From WLMZ01 sp037140375 (GTDB lineage: Bacteria; Actinomycetota; Acidimicrobiia; Acidimicrobiales; Ilumatobacteraceae), in the NCBI GenBank assembly GCA_037140375.1, contig JBAXER010000004.1, positions 7,123 to 71,122 on the forward strand: a stretch of 64,000 bases of DNA, written 5' to 3'. The position numbers were made by a program, and so were the translations under genes. Position 1 is the first letter of the stretch. Every line of letters starts with the position of its first letter. A model generated the notes under the pieces. The model was not told where the DNA came from and ran no database searches. It worked only from the letters and a program-made list of their open reading frames with translations. Shown here piece by piece: positions 34,187 through 42,972 of the stretch.

Positions 34187-36178
34187 CTATGGCAGTTGAG
34201 CAAACCCGAGCGCACCAAGAATTTGATTGGTGTAGAACTTCTTCGCCTCGGCGGTCTTGAGATGCACACCATCGCCGCTGATGAACTCGGGATGCGCGCC
34301 CACGGCCATCTGCCAATCGACGAGCACCACATTGGGGTGCGTTGCTGGCAGCGCCCGGATGAGTTCGTTGTTGCCATTGGTCCAGGTGCGATCTGCCGAC
34401 ACGGTCAGCACGGCGACCACCCGCGCACTTGCGCTGGCACGCATGAGTCGATCGAGTGTCTCGGCAGACATCGGGCCATTGGTGCCGAGATGGATCACCA
34501 CGTAATCGCCGAGCGACCCCAACGAAGCAACACCCTCGAGGATGGTGGCACCGGTTTTGGCCTGACGACTCACCGCTGCGTCGACGCCGTCGATGCCGGC
34601 GAACATCATTGTTGGCCGCGCTCCGAGCATCACCGAATCACCGATGGCGAACACCGTGAATTTAATGGGCGCCGCGGTAGTGGTGGTTGCCGCCTCGGTG
34701 GTGGTGGTCACCTCGCCGGGAACCGTGGACGCCACCGGTTGCGAGCTTGTAGAGCCGGTGGGCTGGGTGTTGGCCGACGTAGCGGGCGAAGCGGCGAGCA
34801 GTCCCTGCTCGAAGGAACACTCATTCACGTTGGTGCATTTCAAGGGCGCCAGCGCAACTCGTACGCCGAGGAAGCCCAACAACAGCGAAGCACAGGCGAG
34901 CCCGGCAATCAGGTTGCGACGTTCAACGGCCCCAAAACCGCGCCGGTTGCGCCACCACGCGGCGAAGTGCCCACTGCGAATAGGCATCTCTACGAAGCGA
35001 TAGCTGGCCTCGGCAACGACACCGGCGCAGACCCATGCAAACAGCATTTGAGACACGCTGAGCTGTACGCCAGCCTCTTTACGGATGAACTGATAGATCG
35101 GCCAATGAAAGAGGTACAAACCGTACGAACGCGTGCCCACCCAGTTGAACAAGGGGTTGCTGAGCACCTTCGACATCCGTGTGCCGCGGTGTGTCACTGC
35201 GGCGATCGTCATCAGCGTGGCCAAGCCAGTGAGCAGCAATCCGCCACGGAAGATGGGGGCGTACCAACTCGAGGTGAAGGTTGAGAACAACTCAAACTTG
35301 AGCACCAAGAACGCCAGCACCAAGAGCCCAGCGACGCCGACCCGGTTCAGCAACCGTGCCTTGTGACGCAACGGGCCACGCATGATGGCCACCGGTCGCC
35401 ACACCATCGCAAAGCCGGCACCGAGCAGAATGCCACTCATCCGGCTCATCGTGCCGAGGTACAAGAAGTTGTTCTTCTCGACTACTCGTCCGAACACTTC
35501 GAAGGTGCACGGAGGGCCGAGGCTCTCACGACCACGTACGACAACCGCGCAATCGGGCAACGACCCAGAGTGAAAGAACAACGCTGTGGCGATGGTGATG
35601 AGAACCGAGATACCGAGCAGCCATAAACCAACTCGGGGAAGTCGTGCTCGTCCCTTGCGCAAGACCACGAGCATCACCACTGGCCAGAACAAATAGAACT
35701 GTTCCTCGACTGCCAGCGACCACAGATGCCGCAACGGAGCAAAGTCGAATTCGCCCGTGTAGCTCTGGCCGCTGATGACCTGGAACCAGTTGGTCGAGTA
35801 CGTCACTGCTGCCATCAGGTCGCCGCGCAGCTTGCCCAACGCCTGAGGGAACAACACAAGGCAATACACGGCGACCATCAGCATCGCGAGGTACAGCGCC
35901 GGGAGCAGCCGCCGGAAGCGACGGCGCCAAAAGTCAGCGAGGTGAAGCCGCCCGGTGCGTTCGTGTTCGGCTATCAGCAACATGGTGATGAGATAGCCGC
36001 TGATCACAAAGAAAACTTCGACACCCAAGAAGCCAGCGGTGAGCCACAAATGGGCGTGGTACAGCATCACGGCCAGCACTGCGACCGCGCGCATCCCGTC
36101 GAGGCCGGGAAGATACGGCACGCGACTGATCTGCTGCGCAGGCGCGCGGGTAATGGGTCGAGTGGTGATGACGTTCAT
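34187..36178 (-). CDS. Membrane acyltransferase 3 (OafA/YrhL type) with C-terminal SGNH domain
   Basis: A 663-residue protein. The N-terminal half is an acyltransferase-3 domain with about ten membrane helices (PYLPGLDGMRAVAVLAVMLYH with the conserved His, then GYLITMLL and FWRRRFRRLLPALYL). A Thr/Ala/Ser-rich linker (about 465-500) leads to an extracytoplasmic SGNH domain with FAIGDSVMLGA (block I Ser), IHLGTNGP, and DGVHLK (catalytic Asp-His). Such proteins move acetyl groups across the membrane onto cell-wall or surface glycans. The target is unknown. It lies between metF and mdh with 50-60 base gaps. Confidence 0.9.
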   Translation of the reverse strand: MNVITTRPITRAPAQQISRVPYLPGLDGMRAVAVLAVMLYHAHLWLTAGFLGVEVFFVISGYLITMLLIAEHERTGRLHLADFWRRRFRRLLPALYLAMLMVAVYCLVLFPQALGKLRGDLMAAVTYSTNWFQVISGQSYTGEFDFAPLRHLWSLAVEEQFYLFWPVVMLVVLRKGRARLPRVGLWLLGISVLITIATALFFHSGSLPDCAVVVRGRESLGPPCTFEVFGRVVEKNNFLYLGTMSRMSGILLGAGFAMVWRPVAIMRGPLRHKARLLNRVGVAGLLVLAFLVLKFELFSTFTSSWYAPIFRGGLLLTGLATLMTIAAVTHRGTRMSKVLSNPLFNWVGTRSYGLYLFHWPIYQFIRKEAGVQLSVSQMLFAWVCAGVVAEASYRFVEMPIRSGHFAAWWRNRRGFGAVERRNLIAGLACASLLLGFLGVRVALAPLKCTNVNECSFEQGLLAASPATSANTQPTGSTSSQPVASTVPGEVTTTTEAATTTTAAPIKFTVFAIGDSVMLGARPTMMFAGIDGVDAAVSRQAKTGATILEGVASLGSLGDYVVIHLGTNGPMSAETLDRLMRASASARVVAVLTVSADRTWTNGNNELIRALPATHPNVVLVDWQMAVGAHPEFISGDGVHLKTAEAKKFYTNQILGALGFAQLP

Positions 36179-36229
36179 TATTGCCGATGCGCACGAGGCT
36201 CCGAGGGCACGCCACCCAACGCATCGCTG

Positions 36230-37093
36230 TCAGTGAGCGGCTGCCAACTTCAGGTTCGCGTAGATCTCGCGGGTGGCCGTGCTGCGATTAAGCGTGTAGA
36301 AGTGCAACCCGGGAGCGCCTGCCAGCAACAACGCTTCGCACAATTCGGTGGCCACGTGCACGCCAATCTTGCGCACTTCGTGAGGATCGTCGGTGGCAGC
36401 GAGTCGGTCGATCAGCCACGTCGGCAACGCCGTGCCACTCATCTGCGCCATGCGTTGAATCTGGCCTTTATTGGTCACGGGCATGATGCCAGGCAGCACC
36501 GGCTTATCCACGCCGAGGGCCTGCAACTCGTCGACGAGACGCACGTAGTGATCGACATCGAAGAAGAACTGCGTGATGGCGAAGTCGGCGCGGCGAAGTT
36601 TGTCGGCCAAACGACGGCGATCGGTTGCCATGTCGGGTGAACGAGGGTGGCCCTCTGGATGGGCAGCAACACCAATTGAGAAATACTCGTGCAGGTCGAT
36701 GTCGGCAACAAGTTCGCTGGCGAAGGTGTAGTCGCTTGGGGCGACCTCAGAGGGATCGTTGGGCACATCGCCACCCAACGCCATGATGTTTTCGACATCG
36801 GCATCACGGTAGTGAGCGAGAATCTCGGTGATCTCGGCGCGGGTATGGCCTTGGCACGTGAGATGCGCCATTGGCGTGACCTCGGTTTCGCGGCGCACCC
36901 ATGTGACCACATCGCGGGTGCGAACACGGGTAGATCCGCCGGCGCCATAGGTGACCGACACGAACGAGGGATTCAACGGCTCGAGTTCGGCGATCGTGCG
37001 CCCAAGCGTGAGTTGCGCGTCGTCGGATTTCGGCGGAAAGAACTCGAAAGAATACGTCGGACCGGCCCGGAGAAGGTCGCCAATTCTCGCCAT
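36230..37093 (-). CDS. metF: Methylenetetrahydrofolate reductase
   Basis: A 287-residue TIM-barrel flavoprotein reducing 5,10-methylene-THF to 5-methyl-THF for methionine synthesis. The opening YSFEFFPPKSD carries the catalytic Glu. VSVTYGAGGSTR, HLTCQGHTRAEI and ALGGDVP mark substrate and FAD contacts, and the QFFFDVDHYVRLVDEL block is typical. Length is normal for bacterial MetF. It follows purH by 63 bases on the same strand, and both are folate-dependent. Confidence 0.95.
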   Translation of the reverse strand: MARIGDLLRAGPTYSFEFFPPKSDDAQLTLGRTIAELEPLNPSFVSVTYGAGGSTRVRTRDVVTWVRRETEVTPMAHLTCQGHTRAEITEILAHYRDADVENIMALGGDVPNDPSEVAPSDYTFASELVADIDLHEYFSIGVAAHPEGHPRSPDMATDRRRLADKLRRADFAITQFFFDVDHYVRLVDELQALGVDKPVLPGIMPVTNKGQIQRMAQMSGTALPTWLIDRLAATDDPHEVRKIGVHVATELCEALLLAGAPGLHFYTLNRSTATREIYANLKLAAAH

Positions 37094-37156
37094 GCGGGAA
37101 GACTAGCCCCAAGCGATCACCAAGGGTGAGGGGCGCGTTTGCATTTCGTCAACTGC

Positions 37157-38659
37157 TCAGTGACGGAAGTGCCGCTCGCCGGTGAACACCATCGCAATGC
37201 CGTGCTCGTTGGCGGCAGCGATGACTTCGTCGTCGCGCACGCTGCCACCGGGCTGGATGATTGCACGGATGCCAGCAGCGGCCGCCGCATCGAGACCGTC
37301 GCGAAATGGGAAGAACGCATCGCTGGCACAGACGCCGCCGCTGGCACGACCCGCGCTGCGATCTTGCGCGATGCGGGCCGAGTCGAGCCGGTTCTGTTGG
37401 CCGGCCCCGATGCCAAAGGCTTGGCCGTCTTTGGCGAACACAATCGCGTTGCTGCTCACAACGGCGCAGACCTGCCACGCAAAGGCAAGGTCGTCCCATT
37501 GCGAAGCTGTGGGCGCTGCGTCGGTGACCACTTGCCACGAACTGCGGTCGAGGTTCACGGTGTCGGACTGCTGCACCAGCAGACCACCGTCGACCGTGCG
37601 CATATCGAGCGCCGAACCGGGCCACGACGAAGCCGACAGCACTCGCATGTTCTTCTTGGCGAGCAAGATCTCAAGCGCCTCGGGTTCGAATGACGGGGCG
37701 ACGACGACCTCGGTGAAGACCGGCGCGAGCGCAGTAGCCAGCGCCGCCGTGACAACCCGGTTGACGGCCACAATGCCGCCGAACGCGCTGACCGGATCGC
37801 ATGCGTTGGCACGGATGTAGGCCTCGGCAATGTCGGTGTGAACGGCCACGCCGCAGGGGTTGGCGTGCTTCACGATGACCACCGCTGGCGCATCGAATCG
37901 GTTCGCTAAGCGCCACGCTGCCTCGGTGTCGTACACGTTGAGATAGCTGAGTTCTTTGCCGCCATGTTGCGTGGCTGAGTCCCACCAACTCTGCGCTCCA
38001 ACGCGGCGATAACGGGCTCCATGCTGATGCGGATTTTCGCCGTAGCGCAGTGGCTGAGCGAGTTCGAGCGACAGGTGCAACGTGGCGGGCAGCGGTGATT
38101 CGTCGGCCGCCGGAGCGGCGAACCACGTGGCGATGTCGGCGTCGTATGCGGCGATGCGAGCGAACGCCGTGGCGGCCAGCGAACGCCGGGTAGCTGCAGT
38201 GAGCTGCCCCTCATTGCGCAACTCGGTGAGCACGCCGCCGTATTGCGCGGGGTCCATCACGACACCGACATGGGCATGATTTTTTGCGGCGGCACGAATG
38301 AGCGTTGGCCCGCCAATGTCGATGAGATCAATGCTCGGGTCGCTGCTGAACGGATACAGGTTCACCACCGCGAGGGACAACGGCTCGATGCCATATGCGG
38401 CAAGTTCGGCGACATGTTCGGGTTGATCGAGGTCGGCCAACAAGCCGCCGTGGATCACAGGATGCAACGTGACCACCCGATGCCCCAAGATGGCCGGATA
38501 TCCGGTGAGGTCGGCAAGGTCTACGACCGGCAAACCGGCACCAGCTATGGCTTTAGCGGTTCCGCCGCTGCTGACGAGGCGCCAACCAAGGTCGTGCAAT
38601 CCCTGCGCAAACTCAACGATTCCGGACTTATCGAACACTGAAAGCAAAGCTGAAGGCAC
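37157..38659 (-). CDS. purH: Bifunctional AICAR transformylase/IMP cyclohydrolase
   Basis: A 500-residue enzyme for the last two steps of IMP synthesis. The N-terminal MGS-like cyclohydrolase domain begins SALLSVFDKSGIVEFA and contains SSGGTAKAI. The transformylase domain contains the catalytic Lys-His in VIVKHANPCGVAV and ends with the RDDEVIAAANEHGIAMVFTG block, two residue groups from the C-terminus. GTG 38659 is chosen because homology begins immediately after it; the frame continues upstream over the divergent promoter. Confidence 0.94.
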   Translation of the reverse strand: MPSALLSVFDKSGIVEFAQGLHDLGWRLVSSGGTAKAIAGAGLPVVDLADLTGYPAILGHRVVTLHPVIHGGLLADLDQPEHVAELAAYGIEPLSLAVVNLYPFSSDPSIDLIDIGGPTLIRAAAKNHAHVGVVMDPAQYGGVLTELRNEGQLTAATRRSLAATAFARIAAYDADIATWFAAPAADESPLPATLHLSLELAQPLRYGENPHQHGARYRRVGAQSWWDSATQHGGKELSYLNVYDTEAAWRLANRFDAPAVVIVKHANPCGVAVHTDIAEAYIRANACDPVSAFGGIVAVNRVVTAALATALAPVFTEVVVAPSFEPEALEILLAKKNMRVLSASSWPGSALDMRTVDGGLLVQQSDTVNLDRSSWQVVTDAAPTASQWDDLAFAWQVCAVVSSNAIVFAKDGQAFGIGAGQQNRLDSARIAQDRSAGRASGGVCASDAFFPFRDGLDAAAAAGIRAIIQPGGSVRDDEVIAAANEHGIAMVFTGERHFRH

Positions 38660-38768
38660 GGCGGCGACCTTAGAACACCAAGAGTTGGGCCATTGTGCTC
38701 TGTTTACGCAACGTTCAACAGGCATATGGTTCGCGTGTATCCATCTACCCCATTACTGGAGGATTGCA

Positions 38769-39287
38769 ATGGACGTCAGCAAGGTAAGTAAAGGTTCGAT
38801 GGTGTTTATCGGCGGAAGCGTTCTGTTCGCGATTGCATCATTTTTCGACTGGTTCAGCTTCGCCTCGGTGTTCGGAGTACGCCTTGCTGGGGCCAGTGCA
38901 AACGGATTTGATGCTGGGTTCTTGTGGTGCACGCTGTGGTTCATTGTGTTCCTCGGCGCAGCCGTAGTGCTGGCCCTGCCTGCGTTCGGAGTTGCGGCCC
39001 CAAAGCTGCCAGCCGTGTCGTACGTAGCGGCCGGGGCGCTTGGCTCCATCTTCGTACTGCTCAAGCTCATCATTGGCATCGAGTTCTACGATCGCTCGGC
39101 GGGAATCTACATCGGACTCGTCGCAGCGTTGGTCGTCACATTTGGCGGATTCCTCGTCTACACAGAGTCCGGCGGCACGCTCGAGGACCTCAAGGACATC
39201 GACAAGCTGCGCGCGTCGTTCCATCACGTTGGCAGTGGCGACGCTTCGCCGCCACCGCCACCCCCACCACCTCCGCCGGTGGGCTGA
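38769..39287 (+). CDS. Four-helix membrane protein with polyproline tail
   Basis: A 172-residue protein of unknown function. It has four hydrophobic segments (about 11-30, 45-70, 75-97 and 108-130), then a hydrophilic tail (ESGGTLEDLKDIDKL) ending in ten consecutive prolines before VG. A GGAGGA-like ribosome binding site (38758-38763) precedes the ATG. The proline run would need elongation factor P for efficient translation. It is divergent from purH and convergent with sucD across a terminator. Confidence 0.8.
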   Translation: MDVSKVSKGSMVFIGGSVLFAIASFFDWFSFASVFGVRLAGASANGFDAGFLWCTLWFIVFLGAAVVLALPAFGVAAPKLPAVSYVAAGALGSIFVLLKLIIGIEFYDRSAGIYIGLVAALVVTFGGFLVYTESGGTLEDLKDIDKLRASFHHVGSGDASPPPPPPPPPPVG

Positions 39288-39311
39288 GCCAGCCGGGACG
39301 GAGAAAACGAC

Positions 39312-39343
39312 TGAGGGCCCCGAGCGTGTGCCCGGGACCCTCA
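39312..39343. terminator. Hairpin between convergent membrane-protein gene and sucD
   Basis: TGAGGGCCCCG (39312-39322) pairs with CGGGACCCTCA (39333-39343) with one C-A mismatch around a 10-base loop. It lies between convergent stop codons. Confidence 0.7.
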
Positions 39344-39368
39344 CAGATTGTCGAACGATGACAACGGG

Positions 39369-40268
39369 TCAGCGAAGGCTGGCCACGATCTCGGCCATCA
39401 AGTCGCCCGCTTCGGTTGGGTTCAGACCGATGCGCACACCCGCTGCTGCAAGTGCGTCCATCTTGCCCTGAGCCGTGCCCTTACCGCCGCTGACGATGGC
39501 GCCAGCGTGGCCCATCTTCTTGCCGGCGGGCGCCGTAACGCCTGCGATGTAGGCGCTCATTGGCTTGGTGACATTGGCCTTAATGAACTCGGCTGCCTCT
39601 TCTTCGGCTGAGCCACCGATCTCGCCGATCATGATGATCGCGTGAGTCTCGGGGTCGGCCTGGAACTGGCTGAGGCAATCAATGAAGTTGGTGCCTGGCA
39701 CAGGGTCGCCACCGATGCCCACGCACGTGGACACGCCGATGCCGCGCTGCTTGAGTTCGTAGAGCGCCTGATATGTAAGCGTGCCCGACCGCGACACGAT
39801 GCCCACGTTGGGGCCCGAAGCGCTGGGCAGTTCGGCGATCTCGCCAGCCGTGATGCCGATGTTGCATTTGCCGGGGCTGATAATGCCTGGGCAGTTCGGA
39901 CCGAGCAAACGGGTTCCGGGGAAGTCGCGAAGGAGGGTGTTATACACGCGGGCTTCGTCTTGAGCAGGAATGCCCTCGGTGATGCACACCACAAAACGCA
40001 CGCCTGCGGCGGCCGCTTCGAGAATGGCAGCTGAAGCAGCCTTGGGCGGCACGGCGATGAACGATGCATCGGCACCGGTAGCGGCAACAGCATCAGCAAC
40101 GCTGTCGAACACTGGGATGCCTTCGACATCGAGACCGCCCTTACCGGGGGTGACGCCGCCAACAACCTGAGTGCCGTAAGCCCGGTTGCGCAGGCCGTGG
40201 TACTTGCCCTGCCCGCCCGTAAGACCCTGCACGATGACCTTGGTGTTCTGATCAACAAAAATTGCCAT
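39369..40268 (-). CDS. sucD: Succinyl-CoA ligase alpha subunit
   Basis: A 299-residue subunit. The CoA-binding Rossmann domain starts with IVQGLTGGQGKYHGLRNRAYGTQVVGGV, here mentioned only through its GLTGGQG core. GPNCPGIISPG is conserved, and the phosphorylated histidine is in MGHAGAIVSGGKG. With sucC (10 bases upstream) it interconverts succinyl-CoA and succinate with substrate-level phosphorylation. Gene length and order are standard. Confidence 0.95.
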   Translation of the reverse strand: MAIFVDQNTKVIVQGLTGGQGKYHGLRNRAYGTQVVGGVTPGKGGLDVEGIPVFDSVADAVAATGADASFIAVPPKAASAAILEAAAAGVRFVVCITEGIPAQDEARVYNTLLRDFPGTRLLGPNCPGIISPGKCNIGITAGEIAELPSASGPNVGIVSRSGTLTYQALYELKQRGIGVSTCVGIGGDPVPGTNFIDCLSQFQADPETHAIIMIGEIGGSAEEEAAEFIKANVTKPMSAYIAGVTAPAGKKMGHAGAIVSGGKGTAQGKMDALAAAGVRIGLNPTEAGDLMAEIVASLR

Positions 40269-40277
40269 GACTCAGCC

Positions 40278-41429
40278 TCAGTTCGCGTTTGCGATTGCTA
40301 CGGCCGCACGAGCGGCTTCCAACATGGTGGGTTTGCTTTGCAGCACACTCTCGGGGATGCCAGCGCTGAGCAAGATCTGGCGGCCTTCCTCGGCGTTGGT
40401 GCCATCGAGACGAATCACGATCGGGGCCCGCAGCGAAACCCGGTTGAGGGCCTCGACGATTCCCTTGGCCACTTCTTCGCCGCGGGTGATGCCGCCGAAG
40501 ATGTTGATGAGAATGCTCTTCACGCTCTGGTCGTAGTTGATGACCTCGAGTGCTGCCGACATCAGGTCGGCGTTCGCGCCGCCACCGATGTCGAGGAAGT
40601 TGGCTGCTGAGCCGCCCACTTGGTTGACCACGTCGAGCGTGCTCATCGCCAGACCGGCGCCGTTGGCGATGATGCCAACTGAACCTTGCAAGCCGATGTA
40701 CTGCAAGCCCTTTTCACGAGCCAACAACTCGCGCTCGTCGAGCACTTCGGTTTCGCGATACTCGGCCCACTCAGGATGACGGAACTCGGCGTTGTTGTCG
40801 AGGCTCACCTTTGCATCGAGCGCATGAATCTCGCCGGTTGGCTTGAGAATCAGCGGGTTGATCTCGGCGAGGTCGCAGTCGCCCTCGGTGAAGCAGCGGT
40901 ACAACTTCACCAGAATCGAGGCGACGCCTTCGACCGACTGCGCTGGCATGCGGGCATCGATTGCGGCCTGGCGGGCCCACTCGAGCGTGATGCCATCAAC
41001 TGGATCGATGTGACGCAGCAGAATCGCATCGGGGTTGCTCTCGGCGACCGCTTCGATCTCGACGCCACCTTCGACCGACAACATCAACAGATGCTTCTTC
41101 GCGGCACGATCGAGCGTGAAGCTGGCGTAGTACTCCTCGGCGATGTCGCTGGCGTATTCAACCCAGACGCGCTCGACGAGATGGCCCTTGATGTCCATGC
41201 CCAGAATGTTTCCGGCGTGCAAGCGAACTTCGTCTTCGTTGTTGGCCAACTTGATGCCGCCAGCCTTACCGCGGCCGCCAACTTGCACCTGTGCCTTCAC
41301 AACCACCGGATAACCGGCTGCGGCTGCCTGCACAACGGCTTCTTCCACGGTGTCGGCGATACCGCCGGGGCTCACCGGGATGTCGAAGCGGGCGAAGTAC
41401 TGCTTTCCCTGATATTCGAAGAGATCCAA
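40278..41429 (-). CDS. sucC: Succinyl-CoA ligase beta subunit
   Basis: A 383-residue ATP-grasp subunit (MDLFEYQGKQYFARF at the N-terminus, VVVKAQVQVGGRGKAGG nucleotide-binding loop, ALDAKVSLDNNAEFRH metal site, and ILINIFGGITRGEEVAKGI C-terminal domain). The start codon is TTG, two bases after the stop of the upstream B12-domain gene, with a GAGGA ribosome binding site. It forms an operon with the mutase subunit upstream and sucD downstream. Confidence 0.95.
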   Translation of the reverse strand: MDLFEYQGKQYFARFDIPVSPGGIADTVEEAVVQAAAAGYPVVVKAQVQVGGRGKAGGIKLANNEDEVRLHAGNILGMDIKGHLVERVWVEYASDIAEEYYASFTLDRAAKKHLLMLSVEGGVEIEAVAESNPDAILLRHIDPVDGITLEWARQAAIDARMPAQSVEGVASILVKLYRCFTEGDCDLAEINPLILKPTGEIHALDAKVSLDNNAEFRHPEWAEYRETEVLDERELLAREKGLQYIGLQGSVGIIANGAGLAMSTLDVVNQVGGSAANFLDIGGGANADLMSAALEVINYDQSVKSILINIFGGITRGEEVAKGIVEALNRVSLRAPIVIRLDGTNAEEGRQILLSAGIPESVLQSKPTMLEAARAAVAIANAN

Positions 41430-41431
41430 GG

Positions 41432-41836
41432 TCAGTCCTCTCTATTGTCGAGTTCGGTTTCGAGCCATGCAGCGATGCCCTTGAGCGAGCTGCCTGGTCC
41501 AAAGATTTGTGCAACGCCTTGCTCGCGCAGCGCACGGGCATCAGCGTCGGGAATGACGCCGCCACCAAAGACAAGTGCATCGCCGAGATCACGTTTGCGA
41601 AGTTCTTCCATTACACGCGGAAACAGCGTGAGGTGCGCTCCGCTGAGCAACGACAGGCCGACAGCGTCGACATCTTCCTGCAAGGCCGTCTCGGCGATCT
41701 GTTCAGGGGTCTGATGTAGCCCCGTATAGATCACTTCGAAACCATGATCGCGAAGGGCGCGGGTGATGGTCTTCGCGCCCCGATCATGCCCATCGAGGCC
41801 GGGCTTGGCAACAACAACACGGTAAGTCCGCTTCAC
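41432..41836 (-). CDS. Cobalamin-binding small subunit of a methylmalonyl-CoA-type mutase
   Basis: A 134-residue stand-alone B12-binding domain. VVAKPGLDGHDRGAKTI contains the DxHxxG motif whose His is the lower cobalt ligand; GLSLLSGAHLTLFP and VFGGGVIPDADA are the other conserved loops. It matches the C-terminal domain or small subunit of acyl-CoA mutases. The large subunit is not in the window. Direct coupling to sucC suggests that the mutase delivers succinyl-CoA to the ligase, for example in propionate or branched-chain degradation; this pathway link is inference. Confidence 0.85.
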   Translation of the reverse strand: MKRTYRVVVAKPGLDGHDRGAKTITRALRDHGFEVIYTGLHQTPEQIAETALQEDVDAVGLSLLSGAHLTLFPRVMEELRKRDLGDALVFGGGVIPDADARALREQGVAQIFGPGSSLKGIAAWLETELDNRED

Positions 41837-41935
41837 GAGTATCGAACCCTAGGCGCACTCACCCCATTTGTCACAACCGACGACACCAGAACGTGCAATG
41901 AGCATCCCGAACGCCGATCGGGCAGACTTGCGGGA

Positions 41936-42451
41936 ATGCGCCGTCCACAGCTTCGATCACCATTCGCCCGAGCCGCTGTACCCGTGCTCGGCGGCCTTGC
42001 CTTTTTTGTTGCGCTCGGGCTTTTCCTCTGGGGCATCGCCGTTTTCATCTCACACAACAGCGGAACCACAGCAAGTGGTTTTGCACCGAGCGCCTTCGAG
42101 GCGGGCAATACCGCTTCGTTAGCCCGAGTCGTTGAAGACGGTGGTTCCTTGATTCTGCCCGACCTGTTGAACTCGAGTGGTCGCCTCTCCATCGTGCTCG
42201 ATCACACCGGCGATATCGAGAAGGCAAACTGGACCATCAGCATGGCCTATCCCGCCGACCGCAACGTGAGCTGCAAAATCACCCAAATCAAAAAGACTCA
42301 CCAGTTCACCGATTGCGAAGGCCGCACGTTGGGCGTGGCCGATCTCGCTCTTCCGCCGAGCGGCGTGAAACTCATCGTGTGGCCAGATGGTCGACTCACC
42401 ATCAGCTTGAGAACGACCGAGAGCTCTCTACCGAGCCCTACCAACGCCTAG
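41936..42451 (+). CDS. Membrane-anchored protein of unknown function
   Basis: A 171-residue protein with one N-terminal membrane helix (about 12-37) and an external beta-rich domain. Two cysteines (SCKITQ and FTDCEG, about 15 apart) could form a disulfide. Strands such as RLSIVLDHTGDIEKANWTISM and GVKLIVWPDGRLTISL alternate hydrophobic residues. I do not recognise the family. The ATG at 41936 places the helix close to the N-terminus; the frame is open further upstream but there overlaps the divergent mutase gene's promoter. Its end overlaps the convergent flavodoxin-like gene by four bases. Confidence 0.7.
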   Translation: MRRPQLRSPFARAAVPVLGGLAFFVALGLFLWGIAVFISHNSGTTASGFAPSAFEAGNTASLARVVEDGGSLILPDLLNSSGRLSIVLDHTGDIEKANWTISMAYPADRNVSCKITQIKKTHQFTDCEGRTLGVADLALPPSGVKLIVWPDGRLTISLRTTESSLPSPTNA

Positions 42452-42879
42452 CGGCGGGCGGGCACGGCATCGAGCAGACGCAGCGCAAACTCTTCGGCAT
42501 TGCGATCGAGATGGCGGCGGTTCATCGCCAAACCACCGATCACATCGGCGCCAACGCCCGAAATGATGCGGGTCATCTTGTCGAGCGTGCCGGCCGGGTT
42601 GAGCGCAAAGGTGCAAAACACGGCGGCCTGCTTGCCACGCATCGCCGGGAGTTGGCTGAGCAACGCAGCACCAGCCGGAGCTTGTCCGACCAAGAAAAGT
42701 CCGTGCGTCCAAGTCCCCACGAGCACGATGTCGGCTTCTTGGATACTGGCGTGGTCAGGGTCGCGCACCTTCGATAATCCGGTGATGTCCCACTTGGCCT
42801 GCTGCAGGTTTGCTGCCACAAGCTCGGCTGCCTTCCACGTGTTACCCGTGAGGCTCTCAACAAGAATCGCTGCCTTCAT
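42448..42879 (-). CDS. Flavodoxin-like protein
   Basis: A 143-residue flavodoxin-fold protein. The N-terminal ILVESLTGNTWKAAELV corresponds to the phosphate-binding T/S-x-T-G-x-T loop of flavodoxins, and VLVGTWTHG is the second FMN loop. It would carry FMN and act in electron transfer or as a small oxidoreductase. The start at 42879 (MKAAIL) fits the fold; the longer frame upstream runs into the palindromic repeat. Confidence 0.82.
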   Translation of the reverse strand: MKAAILVESLTGNTWKAAELVAANLQQAKWDITGLSKVRDPDHASIQEADIVLVGTWTHGLFLVGQAPAGAALLSQLPAMRGKQAAVFCTFALNPAGTLDKMTRIISGVGADVIGGLAMNRRHLDRNAEEFALRLLDAVPARR

Positions 42880-42914
42880 GACTACAGATTCAAGCACGTT
42901 CGCGCTCCTGAGTC

Positions 42915-42965
42915 GCGAAGTGGCGGCGTACACGCCCGTGAAGGGCGTGAGCGCCGCCACTTCGC
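42915..42965. repeat. Dispersed intergenic palindrome, copy 2
   Basis: GCGAAGTGGCGGCG (42915-42928) pairs with CGCCGCCACTTCGC (42952-42965). Inside, CACGCCC (42931-42937) pairs with GGGCGTG (42943-42949) around a GTGAA loop, so the element folds as a 14-bp stem, a small internal bulge and a 7-bp stem. It lies 7 bases after the stop of the AbiEi/DUF559 gene. Copy 3 at 43934-43984 is identical across the whole hairpin. Confidence 0.85.
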
Positions 42966-42972
42966 TGCCGGC

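Noticed and set aside
33494..35284. A 596-codon plus-strand open frame
   Set aside because: It runs antisense across both mdh and the acyltransferase, which have clear motifs; no family features or start signal.
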